A stretch of 64,000 nt of DNA from Herbaspirillum robiniae. GTDB taxonomy: Bacteria > Pseudomonadota > Gammaproteobacteria > Burkholderiales > Burkholderiaceae_D. The notes beneath the pieces were generated by a model. It saw nothing but the letters and a program-made list of their open reading frames with translations. It ran no database searches and was not told the DNA's origin. Where the stretch lies: the NCBI RefSeq assembly GCF_002213415.1, contig NZ_NJGU01000006.1:186001-250000 (forward strand), in the 5' to 3' direction. Positions 12,637 through 21,216 of this stretch are shown one piece after another; positions within the stretch are counted from its first letter, which is position 1, and each line of letters begins with the position of its first letter. The position numbers were made by a program, and so were the translations under genes.

Positions 12637-13299
12637 TCAGCTCTCGCTCTTCTCGAGCATGTAGCCGAAGCCGCGGATGGTGCGGATGACCACGCCGGAG
12701 TCGGCGATCTTCAGGCGGATGCGCGAGACGTAGACCTCCACCGCGTTGATGGTGAAGTCCTCGCCCCAGGGCAGCACGGCGTCGATGATCTGCTGCTTGG
12801 AGACCACGCGCGAGGCGTGCTGCATCAGGTATTCCAGCACCGTCCACTCGCGCAGCGAGAGCTCGATCTTGCGGCCGTCGATGTCGGCGCGCTTGGTGGC
12901 GTTGTCCAGCGACAGCCCGCCCACCGACAGTTGGGCCGGCTGCGGCGCGCTGCGCCGGATCAGCGCCTTGATGCGCGCCACCAGCTCGGGCGTGGCGAAG
13001 GGCTTGACCAGGTAGTCGTCGGCGCCCAGCTCCAGGCCGTGCACGCGGTCGGGGATGGTGTCGCGCGCGGTCAGCAGCAGCACCGGCGTGTTGTTGCCGG
13101 CGGCGCGCATGCGCCGCAGGACTTCGAAACCGTCGATGCCGGGCAGGCCGATGTCGAGCACCAGCACCGAGGCGTTGAAACGCTGCGACAGCGCGTCGCT
13201 GCCGTTGTTGACGGTGTGCACGGTGAAACCGTGCGAATTGAGGACGCGCGAGAGACCGTCGGTGAGGACCGGGTCGTCTTCGACCAGCAGAACATTCAT
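12637..13299 (-). CDS. OmpR/PmrA-family response regulator
   Basis: A 220-aa DNA-binding regulator: receiver domain (acidic residues LLVEDD at the start, phospho-acceptor Asp49, Lys in KPFATPEL near 101) and a C-terminal winged helix (about residues 125-218, ending AVEVYVSRIRLKIADSG and TIRGFGYML). The start MNVLLVEDD at 13299 is dictated by the receiver fold; upstream in-frame codons would add an unrelated tail. It is the first gene of the pair with the adjacent kinase, and its promoter region is shared with the TonB-dependent receptor, where a tandem 10-bp repeat could be its binding site. Confidence 0.93.
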   Translation of the reverse strand: MNVLLVEDDPVLTDGLSRVLNSHGFTVHTVNNGSDALSQRFNASVLVLDIGLPGIDGFEVLRRMRAAGNNTPVLLLTARDTIPDRVHGLELGADDYLVKPFATPELVARIKALIRRSAPQPAQLSVGGLSLDNATKRADIDGRKIELSLREWTVLEYLMQHASRVVSKQQIIDAVLPWGEDFTINAVEVYVSRIRLKIADSGVVIRTIRGFGYMLEKSES

Positions 13300-13510
13300 A
13301 GGGACTTCGTATGAGGAAAAACGGCAGGAACGACAGCGCAAAAAATCTGCGAACCGATGCATCGTATTGCAGCGCCGGGAATGCTGCAAATCGGGGCTTG
13401 CCCTAGATGGGCTGCCTGCGTTGCAATTTGTTTCATTTTTGTCACAGTCAGCAATTTGTCAGTGGCGCGACAGGATTTCGTCAGATCGCAGCTTTAGCCT
13501 AGCCGACCAT

Positions 13511-13535
13511 GCGAATGAGAATCCACCTCATTCGC
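13511..13535. promoter_or_regulatory. Fur-box-like inverted repeat
   Basis: A perfect 9-bp inverted repeat, GCGAATGAG and CTCATTCGC, separated by seven bases. It contains the AATGAGAAT half-site typical of Fur operators and lies between a two-component operon and an outer-membrane siderophore receptor gene, so iron-dependent repression is the likely role. Confidence 0.7.
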
Positions 13536-13542
13536 ACGCTAT

Positions 13543-13582
13543 AGCAGCACTAAGCAATACTAAGCAGCGCCAAGCAGCACGA
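13543..13582. repeat. Four tandem 10-bp direct repeats (AGCARYRCYA-like)
   Basis: Four consecutive decamers read AGCAGCACTA, AGCAATACTA, AGCAGCGCCA and AGCAGCACGA with exact 10-base period, i.e. one helical turn. They sit just downstream of the Fur-like box and 118 bp before the receptor start. OmpR-family regulators bind tandem direct repeats with this spacing, and one is encoded next door. Confidence 0.7.
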
Positions 13583-13699
13583 CAGTTTTCGCCAGCCAAA
13601 CGGTCAACAAGGTCGGATTAGCCAGCCAACGGATTTTCCCGCCCTCGCCAGAGGACGGGCGAGCCCCTTCCGCGCCAACTCCAAACAGACCCTATAAAA

Positions 13700-15928
13700 A
13701 TGAACCGTCTTTCTCCGATTGCCGCTGCGCTGGTCGCAGCATTTGCCGCGCCCCTGTCCGCCCATGCGCAGCAGGCCACCCCCGACAACCCGGCCGCCGC
13801 CGGCCAGCTGGCTCCGGTCACCGTCGAAGGCAAGCGCGACGACTTCGCGCCCGGCCCGACGGCGCTGAGCAAACTGCCCGCCGACCTGCATGACGTGCCG
13901 CAGTCGATCACCGTGGTCAACAAGGCGCAGATGCAGTCGCAAGGCGTGGCCTCGCTGTCGGACGCCCTGCGCAACGTCTCCGGCATCACGCTGGGCGGCG
14001 CCGAAGGCGGACAGATCGGCAACAACATCAACCTCAACGGCTTCTCCGCGCGCACCGACATTTACCTGGACGGCTTCCGCGACCGCGGCCAGTACTACCG
14101 CGACACCTTCGCGATGGAAGAGATCGAGGTCCTGATGGGCCCCTCCTCCATGCTGTTCGGCCGCGGCTCCACCGGCGGCATCATCAACCAGGTCACCAAG
14201 AAGGCCAACCTGAAGGACGCCACCGAAGTGTCCGCCTCGGTGACCACCAACGGCTTGGTGCGCACCACCGCCGACTACAACCACAAGCTGTCGGACACCT
14301 CGGCCATGCGCATCGAGGCGATGGCGCAAAACGGCGCCGCCAGCACCCGCAACCAGACCAACGTGCAGGACTTCGGCCTGGCCGGCTCCTACGTCCACGG
14401 CATCGGCACGCCGACCGAGATCACGCTGTCGGCGCTGGTCCAGCACAACCACGACCAGCCCGACTACGGCCTGCCGCCGCTCAACGGCCACCCGGTCAAC
14501 GTCGACCGCAACACCGCCTATGGCCTGACCAGCGACCACACCGACCAGGACGTGGTCTCGCTCAACGCCGGCATCAAGCACAAGATCACCCCGGACGTGA
14601 CGCTGCGCAACCAGACCCAGTTCAACTACGTGCGCACCAGCGCCGTGGAAACCGCGCCCAACACCATCGGCACCGTCTCGGCCAGCGGCTTCACGGCGCT
14701 GACCGGCGCCGCCAGCGCGCTGCCGCTGTCGAGCCTGTACGTGCGCGCGCAGAGCCACGACCGCGACATCCGCGACTACTCGATCTTCAACCAGACCGAA
14801 CTGTCGGCCAAGTTCAGCACCGGCGGCATCAAGCACGACTTCCTGGTCGGACTGGAAGTGGGCCATGACGGCTACGACAACCAGGCCTACTACCGCAACG
14901 GCAGCTGCAACGGCCGCGCGCTGACCGACGCCACCACGCCGACCTCGGGCTATGCCGACTGCATCCCGGTGGTCAATCCCAGCTACAGCGCCGCCGGCAG
15001 CAGCGTGGCCGAGGCCGCCGGCAACCACCAGGGCGGCACCGCCAACACCATCGCCACCTACTTCGGCGACACGCTGGAGCTGAACAAACAGTTCAAGCTG
15101 GTCGGCGGCCTGCGCTATGACCGTTACGTGGCCAGCATCAGCAACTCGCTGAACTCCACCAACACCCCGGCGGCCGCGAAGAACACCGCGCTGGCCTACG
15201 CCAACCAGACCGTCAACTTCTTCTCGGTGCGCGCCGGCGCCATCTGGCAGCCGAGCAGCGCGCAGTCGTACTACGTCTCCTACGGCACCTCGTTCAATCC
15301 CTCGCTGGAACAGCTGACCGGCACCACCGGCCAGCAGAACCTGGATCCGGAAAAGAACCGCTCCTATGAAATCGGCGGCAAGTGGGATGTGGCGCAAGGC
15401 CTGGCGCTCAACGCCGCGGCCTTCCAGATCACCAAGGAGAATGCGCGCAGCCAGGTCTCGACCGGCGTGTACGAACTGCAGGGCACCGTGCGCGTGAACG
15501 GCGCGCGCGCCGGCGCCACCGGCCGCATCACCCGCGACTGGCAAGTGGCCGCGAACTACACCTACCTGGACGCCATCGTGACCGGCGGCGCGGTGGCCGA
15601 CACCAGCGTGGGCAAGGTGCCGGTGAATACGCCCAAGCACACGCTGACCACCTGGACCACCTACGACGTCGCCCCGCACTGGCAGGTCGGCGGCGGCGCC
15701 ACCTACATGTCGCAGCGCTACGCCACCGCGACCGATACCGTGCAGGTCGGCGGCTACACCCGCTGGGATGCCACCGTGGCCTACACGCAAAAGGCCTACG
15801 ACATCCGCCTGAACCTGTTCAACCTGACCAACAAGATGTATTACGATGCGCTGATCCAGTCCGACGGCGGCCGTTCGGTCCCGGGTTCGGGCCGCACCGC
15901 GATGCTGTCGGTCAACTACCGCATGTAA
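13700..15928 (+). CDS. TonB-dependent siderophore receptor
   Basis: A 742-aa outer-membrane receptor that imports ferric siderophore using energy from TonB. It begins with a signal peptide (MNRLSPIAAALVAAFAAP, cleavage after AHA), followed by a plug domain (DVPQSITVVNKAQMQSQG, then GFSARTDIYLDGFRDRGQYY and the RGSTGGIINQVTKK segment) and a beta-barrel that ends in the aromatic-rich terminal strand LSVNYRM. The sequence type is the FhuE/Fiu group of TonB siderophore receptors. A Fur-like box upstream and the PiuC-like gene 23 bp downstream support an iron-uptake operon. No FecA-type N-terminal signalling extension is present. Confidence 0.95.
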   Translation: MNRLSPIAAALVAAFAAPLSAHAQQATPDNPAAAGQLAPVTVEGKRDDFAPGPTALSKLPADLHDVPQSITVVNKAQMQSQGVASLSDALRNVSGITLGGAEGGQIGNNINLNGFSARTDIYLDGFRDRGQYYRDTFAMEEIEVLMGPSSMLFGRGSTGGIINQVTKKANLKDATEVSASVTTNGLVRTTADYNHKLSDTSAMRIEAMAQNGAASTRNQTNVQDFGLAGSYVHGIGTPTEITLSALVQHNHDQPDYGLPPLNGHPVNVDRNTAYGLTSDHTDQDVVSLNAGIKHKITPDVTLRNQTQFNYVRTSAVETAPNTIGTVSASGFTALTGAASALPLSSLYVRAQSHDRDIRDYSIFNQTELSAKFSTGGIKHDFLVGLEVGHDGYDNQAYYRNGSCNGRALTDATTPTSGYADCIPVVNPSYSAAGSSVAEAAGNHQGGTANTIATYFGDTLELNKQFKLVGGLRYDRYVASISNSLNSTNTPAAAKNTALAYANQTVNFFSVRAGAIWQPSSAQSYYVSYGTSFNPSLEQLTGTTGQQNLDPEKNRSYEIGGKWDVAQGLALNAAAFQITKENARSQVSTGVYELQGTVRVNGARAGATGRITRDWQVAANYTYLDAIVTGGAVADTSVGKVPVNTPKHTLTTWTTYDVAPHWQVGGGATYMSQRYATATDTVQVGGYTRWDATVAYTQKAYDIRLNLFNLTNKMYYDALIQSDGGRSVPGSGRTAMLSVNYRM

Positions 15929-15951
15929 CCAGGAAGACAGGACGCCCACCC

Positions 15952-16638
15952 ATGCTGATCACCATCCCCAGGCTGCTCGACGAAGAACAGGTCAAGGCCG
16001 TGCGCCGGCTGCTGGACGATGCGGGAGAAGCGTGGGTGGACGGCCGCGTCACGGCCGGCTACCAGGGCGCGCCGGTGAAGTTCAACCAGCAGATCGACGA
16101 GCGATCCGAGGTCGCCGCGCAATGCCAGCGCATCATCGTCGGCGCGCTGGAACGCAATCCGCGCTTCATCAGCGCAGCCCTGCCCAACCTGATCTACCCG
16201 CCGATGTTCAACCGCTACGGCGAGGGCATGACCTTCGGCGCGCACGTGGACGGCAGCGTGCGCATCCACCCGCACAACGGGCGCAAGCTGCGCACCGATG
16301 TCTCGGGCACGCTGTTCCTGGCCGATCCCGCCGAATACGACGGCGGCGAGCTGCAGATAGAAGACACCTACGGCGCCCACAGCGCCAGGCTGCAGGCCGG
16401 CGACCTGCTGCTCTATCCGGCCACCAGCCTGCATACGGTCACCCCGGTCACGCGCGGCGTGCGGGTGGGCTGCTTCTTCTGGGTGCAAAGCCTGGTGCGC
16501 GACGACCACCAGCGCAGCATGCTGTTCGACATGGACAACGCCATCCAGCGCCTGAACCAGACCGACGCCGACGCGCTGGCGCGGCGCACGCTGGTGGGCT
16601 GCTATCACAACCTGCTGCGCCAGTGGAGCGATACCTGA
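15952..16638 (+). CDS. piuC: PKHD-type Fe(II)/2-oxoglutarate-dependent hydroxylase, PiuC/YbiX family
   Basis: A 228-aa cytoplasmic dioxygenase of the PiuC/YbiX family, which is genetically linked to TonB siderophore receptors across Proteobacteria. Iron ligands are visible as the HVDGSVR motif (H-x-D, about residue 97) and the distal His in ATSLHTVTPVTRGVRVGCFFW; the following Arg is the usual 2-oxoglutarate anchor. The ATG at 15952 lies 23 bp after the receptor stop, with AGGAAG upstream, so both are in one iron-regulated operon. The physiological substrate of the family is not established. Confidence 0.93.
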   Translation: MLITIPRLLDEEQVKAVRRLLDDAGEAWVDGRVTAGYQGAPVKFNQQIDERSEVAAQCQRIIVGALERNPRFISAALPNLIYPPMFNRYGEGMTFGAHVDGSVRIHPHNGRKLRTDVSGTLFLADPAEYDGGELQIEDTYGAHSARLQAGDLLLYPATSLHTVTPVTRGVRVGCFFWVQSLVRDDHQRSMLFDMDNAIQRLNQTDADALARRTLVGCYHNLLRQWSDT

Positions 16639-16660
16639 TCCGGCTTCGCCTGTGGAAAAC

Positions 16661-16687
16661 AAAAAGCCGCCCGTGGGCGGCTTTTTG
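16661..16687. terminator. Bidirectional Rho-independent terminator
   Basis: AAAAAGCCGCCC, short loop, GGGCGGCTTTTT: a symmetrical hairpin with an A tract before and a T tract after. It separates the convergent piuC and MFS genes and can serve both strands. Confidence 0.9.
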
Positions 16688-16702
16688 CTTGCGGACTGGG
16701 GA

Positions 16703-18109
16703 TTACCTGAAGTAGCGCGGATCCATCTTGCGAAACACCCAGGCCGACACCAGCGTGATCACGCCCACGATCACGAACGTGATCTGGAAGCTGAAACTGG
16801 TGGCCGCCCCCGACGGATCCTTGAACAGGTTCACCAGCGTGCCGCCGATGGTCACGCCCAGGCCGATGGCCAGCATCTGCACCATCGAGAACAGGCTGTT
16901 GCCGCTGCCGGCGTCATCCTTGTTGAGGCCCTTGAGCGTGACGCTGTTCATGGCCGCGAACTGCATCGAGTTGGCCGCGCCGAACACCGACAGCTGAGCG
17001 ATGCCCAGCGCGATCGGCCAGTCCGGCGTGATCAGCGCGAACGACACGATGGAACCGCCCACCAGGATGGTGTTGACCAGCAGGAAATTGTCGTAGCCGT
17101 AGCGCTTGACCAGCGGCGCGATCCACGGCTTGGCGATGGTGCCGGCGATGGCCGCCGGCAGCAGCACCAGGCCCGCGTGCAGCGGCGAATAGCCCAGCCG
17201 CACCTGCAGCAGCAGCGGCAGCAGGAACGGCACCGCCGAAGAACCGATGCGGCACACCAGGTTGCCGGCCAGGCCGATGCTGAAGTTGGGCTCCCCGAAC
17301 AGGCCCAGGCGAAACAGCGGCCGCTCGTGGCGCCGCGCATGCAGCCAGTACAGCCACACCGTCAGCGCCGCCAGCATGAACAGCGCCGCGCTCCAGGCGC
17401 CGCGGTTGTCGTCGAAAGGCACATCCAGCGCCAGCGAGAACGCCACCATGCAGCCCGACAGCAAGGCGCAGCCCAGCACGTCGAACCTTGGCGCGGCCGG
17501 CAGCAGGTCGTTGGGCAGGAAGCGCAGCACCGCCAGCATGCCGACGGTGCCGATGGGCACGTTGATCAGGAAGATCCAGTGCCACGACAGGCTCTCCACC
17601 AGCCAGCCGCCCAGCACCGGCCCCACCACCGGCCCCAGCTGCCCGGCAATCGAGATCGAGGCCAGCGCCGCGATGTACTGCGCGCCGGGCACGCTGCGCA
17701 ATACCGCCAGGCGCCCCACCGGCAGCAGCATCGAGCCGCCGATGCCCTGCACCACGCGCGCCGCCAGCAGCTGCGGCAGCGTATGCGCGGTGGCGCACAG
17801 GATGGAACCGATCACGAACACCAGGATCGTCGCGAAATACATCTTGCGCGTGCCGAAGCGGTCCGCCAGCCAGCCCGAGGCCGGCGTGAGGGACGCCATC
17901 GTCAGCGTGTAGGCCACCACCACCGGGTGCATGTTGAGCACCGGCTCGCCCAGGCTGTGCGCCATCGCCGGCAGCGCGGTGTTGACGATGGTGGTGTCCA
18001 GCGTCTGCATGAAGAAGCCGGAGGCGACGATCCACAGCAGCGCGCGCTGCGAGAGGTCGGAAGACTTGGCGGAAGGGTCGGACAGCTGGTCTGGACGTTG
18101 GGCGGACAT
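16703..18109 (-). CDS. mdtD: DHA2-family MFS drug exporter, MdtD-like
   Basis: A 468-aa inner-membrane proton-driven exporter of the 14-helix DHA2 family. Helix one carries the family motif LDTTIVNTALPAMA, the loop 2-3 motif is GWLADRFGTRKMY, and motif C is visible as GPVVGPVLGGWL in helix five. Length and overall sequence match MdtD/YegB more than EmrB, and there is no membrane-fusion partner nearby. It is transcribed leftward, converging on piuC; a long GC-rich hairpin separates it from the ABC operon upstream. Substrates cannot be predicted. Confidence 0.88.
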   Translation of the reverse strand: MSAQRPDQLSDPSAKSSDLSQRALLWIVASGFFMQTLDTTIVNTALPAMAHSLGEPVLNMHPVVVAYTLTMASLTPASGWLADRFGTRKMYFATILVFVIGSILCATAHTLPQLLAARVVQGIGGSMLLPVGRLAVLRSVPGAQYIAALASISIAGQLGPVVGPVLGGWLVESLSWHWIFLINVPIGTVGMLAVLRFLPNDLLPAAPRFDVLGCALLSGCMVAFSLALDVPFDDNRGAWSAALFMLAALTVWLYWLHARRHERPLFRLGLFGEPNFSIGLAGNLVCRIGSSAVPFLLPLLLQVRLGYSPLHAGLVLLPAAIAGTIAKPWIAPLVKRYGYDNFLLVNTILVGGSIVSFALITPDWPIALGIAQLSVFGAANSMQFAAMNSVTLKGLNKDDAGSGNSLFSMVQMLAIGLGVTIGGTLVNLFKDPSGAATSFSFQITFVIVGVITLVSAWVFRKMDPRYFR

Positions 18110-18136
18110 GGACTGTTATTGGGGCGCGGAAAATGC

Positions 18137-18174
18137 GGCGGGGACACGGAAGCCTGTGCCTCGGTGTCCCCGCC
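18137..18174 (-). terminator. Long GC-rich hairpin at the end of the ABC operon
   Basis: A perfect 11-bp stem (18137-18147 with 18164-18174) with a 16-base loop. Reading leftward it follows the permease stop and is succeeded by a short TTTT run, so it probably ends the ABC-transporter transcript before the MFS gene. Confidence 0.6.
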
Positions 18175-18231
18175 GTTGAGTGTTGCTTTCTTCGAAGCAG
18201 TAGCCGCTATTTTAAAGCCTTTGCCGCATCC

Positions 18232-19089
18232 TTATTGGAAGGACTGCGGACGCCACTTCAGCAGGCGGCGCTCCAGCGCGTGCAGCAGCCAGTCCGCCGC
18301 CAGCGCCACCACCGCCAGCACGATCATCGCCGCGAACACGCCGCTGGCGTTGAAGGCGCCCTGGGCGGTCGAGATCAGCAGGCCGATGCCCTGCTTGGAA
18401 CCCAGGAACTCGCCCACCACCGCGCCCACCAGCGCAAAGCCGAAGCTCACGTGCAGGCTGGCCAGGATCCACGACAGCGCCGACGGGATCACCACCGCGG
18501 TGGTCACCTGGCGACGCGAGGCGCCCAGGATCTGGGCGTTGGCGATCATGTAGCGGTCGGCTTCGCGCACGCCCTGGAAGGCGTTGGCGAACACCACGAA
18601 GAACACCATCACCACCGCCAGCGCCACCTTGGAGGCCATGCCCAGGCCGAAGGCGATCACGAAGATCGAGCCCAGCACCACGCGCGGAATCGAGTTGGCG
18701 ATCTGGATGTAGAGGCTGAACACGTCGGACAGCAGCTTGTTGCGGCCCAGTACGATGCCGGCGATGACGCCGGCCACCGAGCCGATCAAGAAGCCCAGCA
18801 CGGTTTCTTCCAGCGTCACCAGCACCTGGGTCCACAAGGGGCCTTGCGAAGTGCCTTCGACCATCCAGTCATAGATCTGGATCACGATCAGCGACGGCTG
18901 CGAGAAGAAGAAGGGATCGATCCAGCCTATCCGGGCGAAGAGTTCCCAGCCGCCCAGCACCACCACCAGAATGGCGATGCGCAGGCCGATGACCAGGTTG
19001 CGGCGCGCGCGGATCTTGCGTTGCGCCTCGGCTTCGACGGCGGCGATGTCCATCGATGCCGCGCCTTGGGTTGCTTGTGCTTGTGTCAT
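18232..19089 (-). CDS. ABC transporter permease, SsuC/TauC-like
   Basis: A 285-aa inner-membrane permease of the nitrate/sulfonate/taurine-type ABC importers, with about six hydrophobic helices and the EAA-type loop around EADRYMIANAQILGASRR. The ATG at 19089 is preceded by AGGTGA at good spacing; a GTG three codons earlier is less likely because it overlaps that site. It is the last gene of the leftward operon (two binding proteins, ATPase, permease), 45 bp after the ATPase. The substrate is not recognisable from the permease. Confidence 0.92.
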   Translation of the reverse strand: MTQAQATQGAASMDIAAVEAEAQRKIRARRNLVIGLRIAILVVVLGGWELFARIGWIDPFFFSQPSLIVIQIYDWMVEGTSQGPLWTQVLVTLEETVLGFLIGSVAGVIAGIVLGRNKLLSDVFSLYIQIANSIPRVVLGSIFVIAFGLGMASKVALAVVMVFFVVFANAFQGVREADRYMIANAQILGASRRQVTTAVVIPSALSWILASLHVSFGFALVGAVVGEFLGSKQGIGLLISTAQGAFNASGVFAAMIVLAVVALAADWLLHALERRLLKWRPQSFQ

Positions 19090-19134
19090 GTTGCTCACCT
19101 GTTTTTTGTTGAATTCCGTTGGTCTCGTCCGCGC

Positions 19135-19962
19135 TCAGGCGATATGCACTTCTTCCCGCAGGTCGGCCCAGATCTTGCGCGAGATGTCGATGAAGCGCTG
19201 CTCGTAGCGCACCTCCTCCATCACGCGCGGACGCGGCAGGTCGATCGGGTAGACGCTCTTCAAGGTGGCCGGGCGCGCGGTCAGCACGTAGACCTTGTCG
19301 GCCAGCGCGATCGCTTCTTCCAGGTCGTGGGTGACGAACACCACCGAGCCGGAATGGGCCGACCACAGGCGCAGCAGCTCGTCCTGCATCAGGGTGCGGG
19401 TCTGCATGTCCAGCGCCGAGAAAGGCTCGTCCATCAGCAGGATCTCGGGGCTGTTGATGAAGGTCTGGGCCAGCGCCACGCGCTTGCGCATGCCGCCGGA
19501 GAGCTGGTGCGGATAGTGGTCGCCGAACTTGTCCAGGCCGACGCGGCGGATCCATTCGTCGGCCAGCTGGTGCGCCTGTTCCTTGGGCTTGCCGCGGAAC
19601 ATGGGGCCGGCGGCGACGTTCTCGCGCACGCTGCGCCACGGGAACACGGCGTCGTTCTGGAACACGAAGCCGATGCGCGGGTCGATGCCGTTGACCGGCT
19701 GGCCCATCACGCGCACCTCGCCCATGGTCGGCTTGAGCAAACCGGTGATCAGCGACAGCGTGGTCGACTTGCCGCAACCGGTGGGGCCGACTACGGCTAC
19801 GAACTCGCCGCGGCCCACGCTCATGGAAAAGTCGCGCAGCGCCACGGTCGCCTTGCCGTCGGCGGTGATGAAGCGGCAAGTCACGTTGCGCAGTTCGATG
19901 GCGGGCGTTTCTTGTGCGCCTCCGGCTGGTTTGGCGAAGGCGTTTTGGTTGATCGCATTCAT
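19135..19962 (-). CDS. ABC transporter ATP-binding protein, SsuB/TauB-like
   Basis: A 275-aa nucleotide-binding subunit. Walker A is GPTGCGKST, the Q-loop segment reads FVFQNDAVFPW, the signature is LSGGMRKRVALAQ, Walker B is EILLMDEPFSALD and the H-loop is VFVTHDLEEA. The ATG at 19962 follows AGGAAAG. It energises the downstream permease. A gap of about 150 bp containing a perfect hairpin separates it from the binding-protein gene, consistent with the binding proteins being made in excess. Confidence 0.94.
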   Translation of the reverse strand: MNAINQNAFAKPAGGAQETPAIELRNVTCRFITADGKATVALRDFSMSVGRGEFVAVVGPTGCGKSTTLSLITGLLKPTMGEVRVMGQPVNGIDPRIGFVFQNDAVFPWRSVRENVAAGPMFRGKPKEQAHQLADEWIRRVGLDKFGDHYPHQLSGGMRKRVALAQTFINSPEILLMDEPFSALDMQTRTLMQDELLRLWSAHSGSVVFVTHDLEEAIALADKVYVLTARPATLKSVYPIDLPRPRVMEEVRYEQRFIDISRKIWADLREEVHIA

Positions 19963-20070
19963 CGTATGGGTCTTTCCTGGGCTGAGTGATCCCCTGACGC
20001 GGCACATCGGTCGTGGCGCATCATGGTCGTTGGCAAAAATCGGATTGAAAAGAGACCGTCGCTGCTGCTC

Positions 20071-20100
20071 CCGGGAAGAGCGGTCCCGCCCTCTTCCCGG
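20071..20100. repeat. Intercistronic hairpin between binding protein and ATPase genes
   Basis: Perfect 10-bp arms (20071-20080 and 20091-20100) with a 10-base loop, not followed by a T tract in the direction of transcription. This looks like an mRNA-stabilising or partial-termination structure that would favour binding-protein expression, as is known for other ABC operons. Confidence 0.6.
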
Positions 20101-20110
20101 CTGGTGCGTC

Positions 20111-21127
20111 TTACTTGACCTGGTTGACGAACTCGTCGGTGTAGGTCTTCGACAGGTCCACGTGCTTGCCCTTGACGTTGGGGTTGAATCCGGCCAGCAC
20201 CGAGAGCACGGTTTCAGGTCCGCCCTTGGGCATCTTGCCGTCGGGCGAATACATCGGCAGCGAGTTGTTCAGGGCCTGCACGTAGAGCGCCTTGTTGTTG
20301 CCGTAGTAGTCCTTGGGCATCTTGTCGGCGATCTGTTCGGCGGTATGGGTATTGATGAACTTGAGCGTCTTGACGAAGGCGCGCGCCAGTTTCTGCGCGT
20401 CTTCCTTGTGGCCGTTCAGCCAGCTGCGCTGCACGTACAGGCTGGAGGCCGGGTACAGGCCGCCCAGCGCCTTGACCGTGCCTTCCACGGTGCGCATGTC
20501 GACCAGCACCTGGGCATCGCCGGTCTTCAACATCTGCGAGGCGGTCGGCTCGGTGGTCATGCCGGCGTCGATGCGGCCCTGCTTCATGGCGGCGATGAAG
20601 GTGTTGTCGGCGCCCACCGGCAGCACCGAGAACTCCTTGGAGCTGATGCCGTGGCGCGAGGCCAGGTATTGCGTCAGGAAATTGGTCGACGAACCCAGCC
20701 CGGTCACGCCCAGGGTCTTGCCCTTGGCGTCGGCCATGCTCTTGAAGTTGGTGGCGGACTTGGTGGACACCAGTTCCACCTCGCCGGGCACCTGGCCGAA
20801 GATGGTGATGGCGGTGATTTCCTTGCCCTTGACCTGCAGGTCGATGGAGTGGTCGTAGAAGCCGACCACCGCCTGCACGGCGCCGGCCAGCAGTTCGTTC
20901 TCGGCGTCCACGCCGGCCGGCTGCGACTGCAGCTCGACGTTCAGGCCTTCTTCCTTGAAGTAGCCCAGCTGGTCGGCCAGCTTGGCCGGCAGGTACACCA
21001 TCTTGGTGATGCCGCCCACCATGATGGTGATCTTGTTGTCGGCCGCTGAGGCCTGGCCCGGCAGCGCGGCCAGGGCGGCGCCGGCGACTGCCAGCGAGAG
21101 GATGGTTCGGCGCATGTTCTTGTTCAT
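20111..21127 (-). CDS. ABC transporter substrate-binding protein, NMT1/SsuA-like (copy B)
   Basis: A 338-aa periplasmic binding protein with a Sec signal peptide (basic start, hydrophobic stretch, cleavage after ASA). It belongs to the NMT1/SsuA-like class: segments YLPAKLADQLGYFKEEGLNV, a GVTGLGSSTNFLTQYLA hinge segment and DAGMTTEPTASQML are typical. The protein at 21217 is a clear paralogue over the full length, so the operon carries a tandem duplication. Both lie upstream of a single ATPase and permease. The ligand is unknown; sulfonate, taurine, nitrate or pyrimidine-type compounds are possible for the family. Confidence 0.93.
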   Translation of the reverse strand: MNKNMRRTILSLAVAGAALAALPGQASAADNKITIMVGGITKMVYLPAKLADQLGYFKEEGLNVELQSQPAGVDAENELLAGAVQAVVGFYDHSIDLQVKGKEITAITIFGQVPGEVELVSTKSATNFKSMADAKGKTLGVTGLGSSTNFLTQYLASRHGISSKEFSVLPVGADNTFIAAMKQGRIDAGMTTEPTASQMLKTGDAQVLVDMRTVEGTVKALGGLYPASSLYVQRSWLNGHKEDAQKLARAFVKTLKFINTHTAEQIADKMPKDYYGNNKALYVQALNNSLPMYSPDGKMPKGGPETVLSVLAGFNPNVKGKHVDLSKTYTDEFVNQVK

Positions 21128-21154
21128 GTCGGTCTCCGGTTGGTTGATGCCTTT

Positions 21155-21207
21155 GCAGGCGGAGCCTGCGGATTCTATGTCTTGTGCGGCGCGCCTGCCG
21201 GCGCGCC
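21155..21207. repeat. Two adjacent hairpins between the paralogous binding-protein genes
   Basis: GCAGGC-GGA-GCCTGC at 21155-21169 and GGCGCGCC-TGCC-GGCGCGCC at 21188-21207 are both perfect. Neither has a T tract. They occupy the gap between the two binding-protein genes and resemble processing or stability elements. Confidence 0.55.
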
Positions 21208-21216
21208 CGTGCCAGC

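Noticed and set aside
13604-15949. Leftward 781-codon frame opposite the TonB receptor
   Set aside because: Low-complexity Val/Gly/Arg/His composition without motifs; the rightward frame is a complete receptor.
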